Assembly: GCA_037447655.1 (NCBI GenBank)
Contig: JBBHKE010001534.1
Coordinates: forward strand, 124,001-188,000
Length of the DNA stretch: 64,000 nt
Origin: Zygnema cylindricum
Taxonomy: Eukaryota > Streptophyta > Zygnematophyceae > Zygnematales > Zygnemataceae
Direction: 5' to 3'
Shown here: positions 31,100 through 42,131 of the stretch, piece after piece
Layout: each line of letters starts with the position of its first letter
How positions within the stretch are numbered: position 1 is the stretch's first letter
The notes under the pieces: generated by a model
Told to the model about the DNA's origin: nothing
Seen by the model: only the letters and a program-made list of their open reading frames with translations
Database searches by the model: none
Made by a program: the position numbers and the translations under genes

Positions 31100-31543
31100 C
31101 CGTCACACTTATTCACGCGTACGTCAAAATGTACCTGCATAATGTTTATTGTAGACTAATGATTCTTTCATCTTAGATTCCTTGTACAAAATATTCCTTT
31201 TGTCCTTTACTCTGCCGTCCACCGACTTTGTCATTGGCCGTCACTAGTTATACCTTTTTGTACTTTACAGCTTCGATTCTTTTGTGGACGTCGTGCACTT
31301 AGTCCACTTTAAACCTAAAGTTAGGTTTAGTATTTAGCTTGTTCATTTTTGTACATTCAAGCTTAACCGATTATAATGAGAAGTCTTTTTTTCCCCTGTG
31401 CTTCTCCTTTTGTATTCTTCTTGTTTCCTTTTGTCTTATCATTTACTTCCATATTCTTCTTTGCCATGGTTTCTCTCTCTTTCATCTTGGATATCTTTCT
31501 CAAATACCTCTCTCTTTCGCCCACCATGCCCTTACCTTCTACA
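31097..31543 (+). repeat. 5' LTR of element D (5'-truncated)
   Basis: Matches 34143-34588 closely (tcacgcgtacgtcaaaatgt, ggacgtcgtgcacttagtcc). It ends ACCTTCTACA and contains ATG at 31526 (MPLPST). The left edge abuts the TRIM-like palindrome. Confidence 0.78.
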
Positions 31544-31556
31544 GGTTATGGGCCCA
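31544..31556 (+). other. Primer-binding site of element D (initiator tRNA anticodon-arm type)
   Basis: GGTTATGGGCCCA, directly after the LTR end. The 3' LTR stops at the same point (34588). Confidence 0.78.
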
Positions 31557-33918
31557 CCATGCTTGTCATCTGTGCAATTTCTCTTCTCTTATCTTTTCCA
31601 CTTCGTTTTTTCTTTTTTTTTGCAATTTATTTTTTTTGGAAGAAAATTATTTTCGAGACATTGTTTTAAGATTGCAATTTCGCTCGTCCCGTTTTTCCAT
31701 TTTTTCCATGTTGTCTCTCTAAATGCCATTTTTTGGAATTTCCATTTATTATTTTAAAAGTGTTTATTTCTCCTTTATACCTTTTTTTTTGGATCCTTCC
31801 CGTTTTGTTTTCGGAGGGTCCTTGGCTTTTTGGAGCAACCGAAGTTCATTCTTCGAAAATCTCTCCTCCATCCATTTTTTCCCTCTATTCAACATTCCGA
31901 TTTTGTCTCTCTTTATTTTTCAGCATTTTGAAGGCCTCCCCGGAGTGTTTGAGTACCTAAAGTTTCGTCTTTGAAGATTCCTCAACATTCAATTTCTACA
32001 TCTGTCCGCCATGTTACCTTTTTTGGACATCATTTCGGTATATTCGAGCATTGCAGGGACTTTTTTTTTACCTTCCCTTCCAAATTCTTCTCAATTTCCT
32101 TTTTCCGACTCAATCATCCACCTTATTTTGAGGAACTTTTTTCCCAATCCTTAATTTCGGCATTCTGGAGATTTCCCCGGTTTGTTAGAGTACTAGAAGT
32201 TTTGTCTTCGAAGATCCCCTCTACATTCTATTTTGACCTCTATTTGCCATCCTCCCTTTATGGAGATTTTTTCGGTTCATTGGAGCATCGGAAGCAATTT
32301 TCATTTCTTTTCCAAATTTCCAACACCTCCATTTTCTCCTCCCACCAACCACTATTGTTTTGTCCCTTTTTTTGGGGATTTTTTAATTCCCCCATATTTT
32401 TGTCGTCCCATTGAGCCATTTTTTTTTTTTACACACTTCACCATTTTTTTTTCTTTCTAACTTGCTTTTATTGAAAAATTTGTCCTTTATTTTCTCTTTT
32501 TTCAACCTTCCTCTACCCTCTTCCATTTTGCAAGAGTCTCTTCGATCCTTTTTTACCCTCACATGTTTGGGATGATGGACACATGCACCTTTTCCCTCAA
32601 TTTCTCTTTTCCTTTTTATTTTGTTTTTTACTCCACTTTGCACTATACCTTAATACTTATGGTGACTCTTACATTTCCTCTCTCAAGAAAGGACTTTTCA
32701 TTTCTCTCTCTAAATGTCGCAAGACCTTTCCTCCCCTTGTCGCTATACCTTTCAATCTATTATGATTGTTAGATTTCTCTTATTCCCAAATTCCTCTTTT
32801 ATTTTGAACTTTTATTTGGCTTTTTTTTGCTCATTTGTTCATAATACTACTCCTCATTCACTTTTCTCCCGTTTCCCCATTTCGGACTAAGAGGGAATAA
32901 CCGCAGTACATTTCTAGTTGAGCACTATATTTTCCTCGTTTTTTCCACTTTTATCTTTTACTCTTCCATGCTCTCATTTTTCACTCTTAGAAATGAGAGG
33001 GAGTATTGACATGCATTTCTAGCTGTGAATTCCCTTTTTGCATTTCTCTAGATTTTATTATTGCTCTCCATTTTTTGTGACAAACTTTTGTATTCCACTA
33101 AAATTCTCTTATTACCATCTACCTTCTCATTTAGCCTCTATAGAGGCTCTTTTGGTTTCGGAATCATTTTTCTATCACTTTCATTTTTTCATATTGACTC
33201 CTTTTACACTTTCTTTAACCCTTTTCTATGATCGTATTTATGTTTGACACTTTAATTCTCTCAACTTCCCCAATATTGCCTTTGTTTTTATTCACACCAT
33301 TTTTCTCTATTTTTTCCACTTCTGATGTTTTTTTTACACAACTATGTTTCATCCCCATATCCATAAACCACAAAACCAAAAAAACCAAAAATCATCAAAC
33401 CATTGGGCCATTTTGTTTTTCCAACTTTTTTCCTTTGGAATATTTTTTTCTCTTTATTTTTCCTATTGATTCCTTCAACATCCTTTTTAACTCATTTTTA
33501 TCATTTTCATTATATTCATCAACGTATGACACTTGCTTTAACTAACTCATTTCTCGTTTTTCCATCAACATTTTTTTTTTTTGGTTGCTTTTCACATCCT
33601 TTTTCCTCCATCCTTTCCATTTCCATCTTGTAATTTTTACATTCCACCAATAATTTTTCCCTGCGAAAATCTTAATTTACCTCTCCTTTTCAATAATAGA
33701 GAGTTCATTTTTACAAACCATTTTCCCTTGGATTCTACATCGAACACTTTCAGTTTTTCCCATTTCCTCATATTGTATTTTTGAATTTCTCTCAAAGGTC
33801 AAATGTCAACATTATGAACAGATAGTTTTCTTCAAGGCTCACTTTTTGCCTTTAACCTTTTCCTACATTTATCTTCCACATTCATTCTTCTATTTCCACA
33901 ACTAAAAGTGAGAGGGAG

Positions 33919-34588
33919 TGTTGAAGTACAATTTCAGTTATGTAAATAGTAAATTGTATTTTTCACATGTATAATTTTGCGTACACTATTTTGAATATGG
34001 TAGTGTCGTTTCACGTCCTTTTACGTCGGTTCATGTAACCTTGCTGTTCGTGTACGGATACCTTTTGACTACCTGAACACACTTTGTAATCATTGTACTT
34101 ATTTTCTCTTTTAGCTTAGTAAAACATTATTATCGTTAATTACTCCGTCCCACTTGTTCACGCGTACGTCAAAATGTACCTTCACAATATTTATTGTAGA
34201 CTAATGATTCTTTCATCTTAGATTCCGTGTACTAAATATTCCCTTTATCCTTTACTCTGTCGTCCACCGACTTTGTCATTGGCCGTCACTAGTTATACCT
34301 TTTTGTACTTTGCGGCTTCGATTCTTTTGTGGACATCGTGTACTTAGTCCACTCTAAACCTAGAGTTAGGTTTAGTATTTAGCTTGTTCATTTTTGTACA
34401 TTCAAATTTAACCGATTATAATGAGAAGTTTTTTTCTCCCTTGTGTTTCTCTTTTTGTATTCTTCTTGTTTCCTTTTGTCTTATCTTTTGCTTCCATATT
34501 CTTATTTGCCATGGTTTCTCTCTCTTTCATCTTGGATATCTTTCTCAAATACCTCTCTCTTTTGTCCACCATGCCTTTACCTTCTACA
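33919..34588 (+). repeat. 3' LTR of element D (670 bp)
   Basis: Starts TGTTGAAGTACAATTTCAG after the polypurine tract and ends ACCTTCTACA. Confidence 0.78.
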
Positions 34589-35989
34589 ATATAGGCATTA
34601 TTTTAAGTGTTTACTTTGTATTAGTCAAAAGAATTGATTTTGGAGCTTTGAGGAAAAAATAACAGAATGGTTTTTTTCGGCGATGAGAACTGCGGATCTC
34701 AAGTAGAATTGTAGTAGAGAAAAAATAATTTGTTGTTGTAATAAGTGTTTTATGTCCAAGGCAGAAGCATACATAATTTTTTTTCCTCATGCAAGCTATT
34801 AAAATATAATAATGAAGTGTGTATTTTTTAAACTAAAGACAGATAAAAGATGAGTTATTGGAGTTTGTATGTGCACAAATAGGAGAAATAGAATGTGAGA
34901 AGGGAACTTCAAAGAGTTTCAATAAATTCGTAAAAATGGGATGTGGATTGCAACAAAGTAATAACAACTTTTTGAAATTAAAAAATGAGAATGCTTGAAT
35001 CTCCACTGTATTACTTTTCCATCACAAATCGTATATGGGTCCCAAGAGAAATAGAAGGATGTGGTTTTCCATTTCTGAAAAGTAACATTTTTTCTTAAGT
35101 GAGTCTAGTGAAAAAACAAAAATAGCTTTATTAGTGCTATTTTATGTTTGGGGGCAAAAGAAAATTGTCACCGAACAAGTGTACTTCTGTCAGTAAAGAG
35201 TTAAGATGTACTTTTTGCTTTCTAGTTTTTGACAAAGCTTTATTTTAGGAGTCGTTGAAATGGTTCACTTCAACCCTTCAATCAACAGCGTGGGACTTTT
35301 GTGAAACTTTCATCAGGTTCCCTCATCTCCAGGTCGAGGAACCGCTATAAATTGTATATGACCATTTACGCGAACTTTCCCCCAAAAAATTAACCTCGGG
35401 ATTTTGAGTTGTTCTTTAAGGGAACTTTGAAATTATAGACATGTACAACTTCATGGACCGCTTCCATCATCAACTTGTCTCGTTGATGTTTCGAAGCCCT
35501 CGAGGGATGTCCATCTTAATGATGTATAGGGACTTTTTTATTTAACTAATTGTGGCTATATAAATACGTTTACAATCCCAAGACGTTTTTCGTGGCCACA
35601 TTTCCCACAACGATTTGAGGTCGCGACACAAGGAGGTTGTGACTACGCTTTTTGATTTTCAGAAGCCTTCCAACGGTGTCCGTCTCGTCATTATGCCAAA
35701 AATTTTATTAAAAGGCGCCATGACAAACCATTTGAGACCACGGGTACAAAAGGGGCGGCAAGACCGGAACTAGAAAACTACACGTCGAGGGAAGTAAGCA
35801 AAACGAAAACGAACATTTTTATTGAAATTCTATGGGTTCCATTCCCCCATAGAATTCGCAGATCCAAAGAAGCTTATCTAGATAGTGCCGACTCCAAGTT
35901 GAAACCTAAATGAGTGACACCCTAACAGTCAAAACTCCAATGCAGGTTCACCTTTGTGAAATAAGACTTTCTGTGTGCTCAATTCTACC
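34589..35989. other. Unassigned gap
   Basis: AT-rich sequence with no long open frame, no paired repeat and no tRNA signal that I can find. Confidence 0.4.
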
Positions 35990-36978
35990 TCAGAATGCAA
36001 AGTATGAATATGAGTTTTGGATAACATTTCCCACTTTGACTTTCCCCAGCCACCCTGGCAGGCAAAAACTCTGGCCAACTACACCCATGTGTAGTCTGGA
36101 CTCCCCTAGGTCCGCAACAAAAACAATCACTGAAAATGGTCAACTGAGTAAGTTGTAATTAAAAGGCAAAGTTTGCCAAATTATACAGATGCTCTTTGGA
36201 AGAGAGGCGGCTACCTACCAAAATTATTCTAAGCCTTAAAACCCCTCTCTAAGCCCCCTTTAGTACTAAGGTACGGACCAATCATAAGACTGTACCGTAC
36301 AAGAAAATACAGGTACCGAAGTACTTTCTGTACGGTCCATGTACGACATCGCCATAATATGACATTTGTCATATCCAGAATTGTCATCTCGCTTTGCGAA
36401 GATCCCGCAATCCTCCGGATCCTGCCTTGTGTCCTCCGGGGTGGCGGTGCCTAAAAAAGCCAAGTTGACCACTCCAAAATCCTGGCTCGCACCACGACCG
36501 TTCATTGAAGACCAACATTTATTATTGGCATGTCTAAATAAAATGTCGTTTCGTTAATGTCGTGCGGTCCGGAATTCGTGCGGTCTAATCCGTTTCCGTG
36601 TACAGTCCGTCCCGTAATCAGTTAAATAAAACATATTGCGTCATTTGTGTTTATATAATTATCGTACCCTACATACTCTAGCACTGATCCTAGACTATAG
36701 GATAAAGTTACCGGCTATCGAATTCTTGACGGACAGCAGGTACCAGGATCAAATCTTCGGTTCGTCAAGTCCTTTTTGGTAAACCTACCAAAAACTATAA
36801 ACTGTCTCTCTCTCTCTGGACAGCATGGGCAGCAATAGCTCTAGCCTCCTCTCTAACCTTCAGTGATTGCAACAAGTGTAGGGGTTTGGAGAGTGGAGCG
36901 AGAGGCAGGCTGCCTTTGCTAACTTCCTCTTATTTTTTTTTCCTTTATTTAGACCTAGAAAATACATACATTTCAACA
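35990..36978 (-). repeat. Family B LTR, third copy (reverse strand; inner end approximate)
   Basis: In its own orientation it starts TGTTGAAATGTATGTATTTTC at 36978, preceded by a polypurine tract ggtaataaggggag like that of Copia-B1, so it is a 3' LTR. Shared segments include aggcaggctgcctttgc, cagtgattgcaacaagtgt, acccctctctaag and ctacacccatgtgtagtctg. Strongly diverged. Confidence 0.7.
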
Positions 36979-36987
36979 CTCCCCTTA

Positions 36988-37605
36988 TTACCGTTTGCCT
37001 TTGGCATAAAGAGTTGCATTTGACTCTTTTTTCTCTTTTCTTTTAATTTTAACTTCTTCCTGAATGAAATGGTGACATACTACATCAAAGTCTACAGTAG
37101 GTTGACTTTTCAAAGTTGTGATCATCATGGCATATTGTGATGGCAATGACCTAAATAGTGTGAGGATCAAATCATAATCATTCAGTTTTGTGCCGACTGC
37201 GGCTAACTATAACTTAAGCTATTTCAATCTATTGATATCGGTTTCCATGGAATCTCCACTCTCGATACTAAAGTCCAACAATTTGTTTATTAATTGTATA
37301 ATATTGGACGGATTAGTAACCTCATGTACAGTCCTTAGTTTATCCCACATAGCCTTAGGTTTATCCAACTCAACTATGTGTAAAAGTTGACTGTTTTCCA
37401 CTACTACAAAAATTAATGTCGTTGCCTCTTCTTCCCTTCTTTCATAGCCTGCTGTCTTTTGGCCTTCAATAGGTTTTTGTTCAGTGCCTCCTACAATACC
37501 CCAATAATTCTTAAATTTTAGAATTCGGATCATCTTAGCTTTCCATAGTAAATAATTACTTCCATTAAATTTTTGGATGTTTGTAAGTTTACGTAAAGCT
37601 TAGAT
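36988..37605 (-). pseudogene. Copia-type gag, reverse strand, joined to a family B 3' end
   Basis: Reads FNGSNYLLWKAKMIRILKFK and NYWGIVGGTEQKP, then MWDKLRTVHEVTNPSNIIQL and LFRSLPSQYAMMITTLKSQP: a UBN2-type Copia gag that binds element RNA. After YAKGKR it stops and within 10 bp runs into a family B polypurine tract and LTR. There is no zinc knuckle, protease, integrase or RT. A stop or frameshift separates the two open pieces (37219-37533 and 36988-37170). Confidence 0.72.
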
Positions 37606-37609
37606 ACCA
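37598..37609 (-). other. Primer-binding site (TGGTATCTAAGC) of the gag-only element
   Basis: Directly follows an LTR end CTCAACA. It is the tRNA 3'-end type, unlike the anticodon-arm site of family B. Confidence 0.7.
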
Positions 37610-37973
37610 TGTTGAGATTCAAAAAAAGTGGCTATATGATCAACCAATTACAAGACAGGAAGCTAAAAAAAACAACTCTTTATAGGAGAAGACAACGAAG
37701 AAGAAGATAGAATAATTACACGACAAAATAAGCACTCAATACCAAAATAGCAGCAGGGAAAAATAGGAGAGAATCATTCAGTAGATTGATGATTAGGTTT
37801 CAATGTTAGGTCTGAGTACATTTATATGTGTACATGACATAAGTACCACGCTACTTGTCTTTCACGTAAAGGAACAAACTCCTAATTTGTGAACTACGTA
37901 ATCCAATCAACGACTGTAATTCACTACGTGACATTCACTCAAAATCTGCGACACTTTGTACTCGCCGTACACT
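37610..37973 (-). repeat. 5' LTR (about 364 bp) of the gag-only element, family E
   Basis: In its own orientation it runs from about TGTAGTGTACGGCGAG to GAATCTCAACA. It contains a poly-pyrimidine stretch and a TATA-like tcctataaagag. It does not resemble the family B LTR at the other end of the element. Confidence 0.55.
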
Positions 37974-38476
37974 ACACAATGAATCATAATTAGAGTGAAT
38001 TACTCTAATTTGTTCGCTCGAAATCTCGACTTTATCACATGAAATAGAGTAAACGATTATATTTTTTGCATTATACTATTTAAGGTAAAGTTTAATTAGC
38101 GTTTTTAATTCTAATATAGGTTCATTTTAAATAGTGTGGAGGACGGACAACCTCCGACCGTGCAATATTGTATGTATTTAATAAAAAAGTACAAATAATG
38201 ATTTAATACAGGCCGTTATCATGTAACTGCGTTTTAACAAACCGCGTAGTGCAAACGTCATAGTGACGATATACTATACGTTTTGCCAAATTCTGTGCGA
38301 GTACCTTATTTACAGTAGAGGATATTAGCATGTCAAATTAGAGTACTTAAATTAATTAGAGTAAACTTCATAGTTGAAAAAGCTCTATCACATAAATTAA
38401 CGCCCATTACTCTAATTTTTTTTTATAGTTTTTGTACTCTAATTTTTTCATTACTCTAATTACGATTCGCGGTGTA
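37974..38476. mobile_element. Mariner-like TIR element, copy 3 (503 bp)
   Basis: The left end tacacaatgaatcataatta and right end taattacgattcgcggtgta are flanked by TA. The inside matches copies 1 and 4 in order. No coding frame. Confidence 0.8.
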
Positions 38477-39449
38477 AATGTAAACAATTACGTTTCGCTT
38501 AACTTGACACCTATGTAAATTAGGGTACTTTCGCTTGTACTAAAGTTTCAGTTATTTTCTGTCGTTTTCCTTCATAACTTAGAAAAAAATGGTGAAAATC
38601 CGCAACCGTACCAAAAAATTGAAATTACCACCGTATAAGTTGCGTTACCTTGAAACTTTATATGTACTACAATTTGTCATATAGCGTGATGTAGTTTGTC
38701 GTCTAGCCCGTTTCGACCCAATTTCGCGTCCCTTCAGCTCATCTTCAATCTTTATATAAAATCACCTCGCGAGGTGATTTTAAATATAGTTAAAAGAGGT
38801 GAGCGAATAGGCAGATGCCGTCGCACGTGTCAAAGGTTTTTGACATTTTTTGTGCGCGGAGTACCAAAAAAAAAACCCACTGCACGTCTTCCAACGTGTG
38901 GGTGACTTTTTTTCGTGCGTTTTTTTCCGTACAAGGGTCGTGGAGGGGGTTTCGATCAACGGCCGCCATTTAACAAAAGCGAAGTCCGTGAAAGCGCCTC
39001 TCTCTCTCCCTCTCCCACTAACGCGTCTATCTCATAATTCTTGTAATGAAAAAAGACAAGAAAGGTATCAAATGAAAGGTCAATAAAAAATATTTATTTT
39101 GGAAGTCTTTTAGCTTTTTTTGATGGTATGTAGAGTGAGAACGGACGAAAAAATAAAATCGGGAAACCATGGCGGAATGTTTTGGAATTAGTGACGTCGA
39201 CGCTATCATAAGTACGCGTGACGTCAAAATGTCACAAATCCTAAACATCTACAATGTCACAAGTAGGTAGATGTCTACAATCATCTCTATTTTGTAAATG
39301 TCATCAATTGTCGGGAGTTTTGTACTCGTCTACAATCGTCACAAATTACACCTGCGTCTACATCCGTCACAATCTAAAGTTACGATTTAATTTCTTTACA
39401 TACGAATGCTCTGAAAGTTGTACGAAAAATCTTCGTTAAAAAACAAATA

Positions 39450-39942
39450 GTTCAAAAGTAGGCGTTTTTATGGTAGGCCTTTGGTAGGCGCACAAAACTT
39501 GGCACAAAACTCGTGTAGAGTAGGCATACTGTATGTGTGTGCGTTTGTGCACACTTTTGTACGAACGTACGAATCTGACGAATGATCATAGTACAGCGCA
39601 AAACGCTGGACGAAATTTCAGCGATCTGACATAGCGTAGGATGAGTTGTGTTATGAGCTTTTCATGTGATCTTTTTATATCGCTACTTTGATTATCGACC
39701 ATCCGATCGTCCAAATTTGTCGGTTTAAATAAAAAATACCTCGAAACTCACAAATTTTATTTTTTTTGTCCGAATGTATTTCAAAATTTAGACATGACGT
39801 TTAATTCTCTATCGATTGATGTGCAACTCAACCCTGTTATTATTTTTTTTTTTCATTTTGCGACCAATACAATATGGGCCTTAAGGTCATATTGTATGTT
39901 TTAAGCATATTGTATGGGCATACTTTCACCTACTTTTTAACT
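39450..39942. mobile_element. Small TIR element (493 bp), related to 17839-18133
   Basis: Ends gttcaaaagtaggcg and cctactttttaac. It shares tacaatatgggccttaaggt and the catattgtatg palindrome with the copy in the fold-back loop. Confidence 0.65.
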
Positions 39943-39969
39943 AAACTAAAAAACAAAGTAACAAGACTA

Positions 39970-40949
39970 ACGGTGTGTTCCCATGTGTTCAAGTAAGGGT
40001 TTTTTTCTGTCGTTTTCACAAAAATCGGGACATCCAACGAGAAAATATTACGATGTACGAAAAATGGGCAAAAACATAAGCACATTTTGCGTCATCTTGG
40101 AACTTTAAAGGTACGGCAATTTGGTGTTATTATCATCGCGACGCACTTCCACCTCATCTTCACACTTGCACTGGAATCAAATCGCGATCTGATTTTAACC
40201 AAAATAACACCCCATCGACGAATAGAAAGCAGGTATAACACGTGTGAAACGTCTTCGAAAAATTTTGAACGAAAGAGAGTACACGCTATTTTTTTACATT
40301 GTCGTCACGCGCATGTATGTGCAAAAATGACAAGCATGTACGGAAAAAAAATTGTTGGGGTCTCGGATCTCCACTTTCATTCATGGGTCCTTTGCAAAAA
40401 TTTACAACGTCCTTGTCTCTCCTCGTCTTTTTCATTCGACCGCTCCTCTTTCTCTCATCTCTAAATGAAATGCAACAAAAATAGCATCAAATAAAACATG
40501 ATTTTTTTTCCTTTTTTTTTAATATTTTAGATCTCATTTTGATGGCATATTGAATGACAAATGGTAAGAAAAAGAAATCGGGTAGCCATGGCGGAAAGTT
40601 TATGTGTTGATGACGTCATAAGGTAGCATGACTTCGCAAGGTACTGTAGCATGACTTTGCAATGTCACGAAACCCTAAACATCTACAATGTCACAAAAAA
40701 CTCGACGTCTACAACCGTCGCCGTTTTTGTAAACGTCACTTATTTTAGGAAGTTTCGTAGTCATCTACATTTCGTTTCGTACTATCGTAGGTTGTTGCAT
40801 ACTTTTTAGACGTCTACAACTGTCACATATTTGAAGTAATGAAGGCAAGTAATGAATGACACAGGAACACTTTGAAAAGTACACCGTAAAATCTGCGCTA
40901 AAATCCAAAGTAACGTTTCAAAGTTTCGGTTACATGGGAACACACCCTA
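39970..40949. mobile_element. TIR element (980 bp) nested in the 38519 element
   Basis: Ends ggtgtgttcccatgtg and tacatgggaacacacc. The body is collinear with the elements at 38519 and 41081 (catgtacggaaaaaaaattg, ctttcattcatgggtccttt, gtagccatggcggaaag). No protein motif in its open frames. Confidence 0.75.
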
Positions 40950-41080
40950 AGTTTCGGTTACATGCGAAAGTACCCTTATCCTTGACGTCTTAACAAATTT
41001 AACTTGACGTCTACCAAATCTTGACGTCTACGCAAAAGTAACTTGACGTCTTTGTGACGTCTAATCAACCCTACAAGACT

Positions 41081-42051
41081 TAAGGTACGTCCCCATGTAT
41101 TAAAGTGCATACTTTTCTCTATCTTTTTGCCCTAAAATTCAGGGAACTTTGAAAAAAACTTTAGCCGTACGAGAAAATCATTTTTACTAAAGTAAAGTGA
41201 ACGTCAATTCATACTTTGGATGTACGGCGTGTTTGTCGTCATGTGAACGCATTTTGGCGTTTTTCCCTTTTCGACCCCCGAGCAAGAGAATCCAGCCCAA
41301 CAAAAAACTTCATCCAAAATCACCTCGAGGGGTTGATTTTAGTTCAAGTACCGCCCAAACAGCGAATGAAAAATGACCCACACACGCGTTACAAGAGTGT
41401 GAAAATTTTAGGACGAGGGAGATTCCTCGCTATTTTTCTCCGTGCCCGTCACGCGCATGTACGGAAAAAAATCTGCAGGGGTCTCGGACTTCCACTTTCA
41501 TTCATGGGGTCCTTTGCAAAATTTTGCGCTGTCGTCGCCTCTCCCCTCTCCCTCTCACACCATCGCTCTTATTCACACCATCGCTCTTATTTCACACTTT
41601 TTAGAATGAGAGACGACAATATTGGTATAAAATGAAAGATATTTTAAAAATATTATTTTTGACAATTTTTAGGTTATTTTTTAATGGCAAGTCGAGCGAG
41701 AAAAGTAGAAAAAACGAAATCGGAAAACCATGGCAGAAAGTTATTGAATGAGTGACGTCGACGTTGTCACAAGTGAGCGTGATGTCACAATATGACCATA
41801 CCATAACGTCTAGGATTTCACAAAAATCTAGACGTCTACAACTGTCGCTATTTTTGTTGGCGTCACCAATCGTTGGAAGTTTCGTAGTCGCTTTCAATCT
41901 TCACAAGTTGTACCTACGTCTACAGCCGTCACATTTCAAAGTTCCGATTTCATTTTCGCACATAGGGACGCTCTTCAAAGTAGTACGGAGAATCCTTACT
42001 ACAGTCCAAAATACTTTATCAAAGTACCGATTACATGGGGACGTACCCTTA
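41081..42051. mobile_element. TIR element (971 bp) directly upstream of the EXORDIUM-like gene
   Basis: Ends taaggtacgtccccatgta and tacatggggacgtaccctta, an almost perfect 19-20 bp inverted repeat. The body is collinear with the two preceding elements (aaaatcacctcgaggggttg; tcgcgcatgtacgg-like block; aaaaccatggcagaaag). Its right end is only 80 bp before the ATG of the next gene. A 139-codon frame inside is not conserved as protein between copies. Confidence 0.8.
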
Positions 42052-42131
42052 GGTTGACTTCTCTCTCACGCAAAGTTTCACTTCTGGTAAGACACAAAAT
42101 TCTAACAAAAACCTTAGCTTCCTTTCCAACC
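42052..42131 (+). promoter_or_regulatory. Short 5' region of the EXORDIUM-like gene
   Basis: Only 80 bp lie between the TIR element and the likely start codon, so most of the promoter must be inside that element. ggTTGACTtc at 42053-42062 contains a W-box core. No clear TATA box in these 80 bp. Confidence 0.35.

Larger units (their letters stand above)
31097..34588 (+). mobile_element. Large non-coding LTR retrotransposon derivative, family D
   Basis: 5' LTR 31097-31543 (its first ~225 bp are missing), primer site 31544-31556, 2.36 kb internal region, polypurine tract aaaagtgagagggag and full 3' LTR 33919-34588. The internal region has no gag or pol motif. It is T-rich and includes degenerate tandem blocks of about 230 bp (around 31800-32350; shared words ggttcattggagc/agcattttgaaggcctcccc). 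A LARD-type element that would depend on proteins from another element. Confidence 0.72.
38519..40978. mobile_element. TIR element (outer), interrupted by two other TIR elements
   Basis: Ends agggtactttcgcttgta (left) and tacatgcgaaagtaccct (right). The part from 38519 to 39450 matches almost the whole length of the related elements at 39970 and 41081. Shared blocks include the palindrome aaatcacctcgcgaggtgat (38760), aaaccatggcggaa, gacgtcgacgctatc and repeated ctacaatcgtcac. Two later insertions (39450-39942 and 39970-40949) split its right end. Confidence 0.72.

Noticed and set aside
31339-33784. Several overlapping Phe/Ser-rich frames in element D
   Set aside because: T-rich composition explains them. 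They overlap in all frames and have no gag, pol or other motif.
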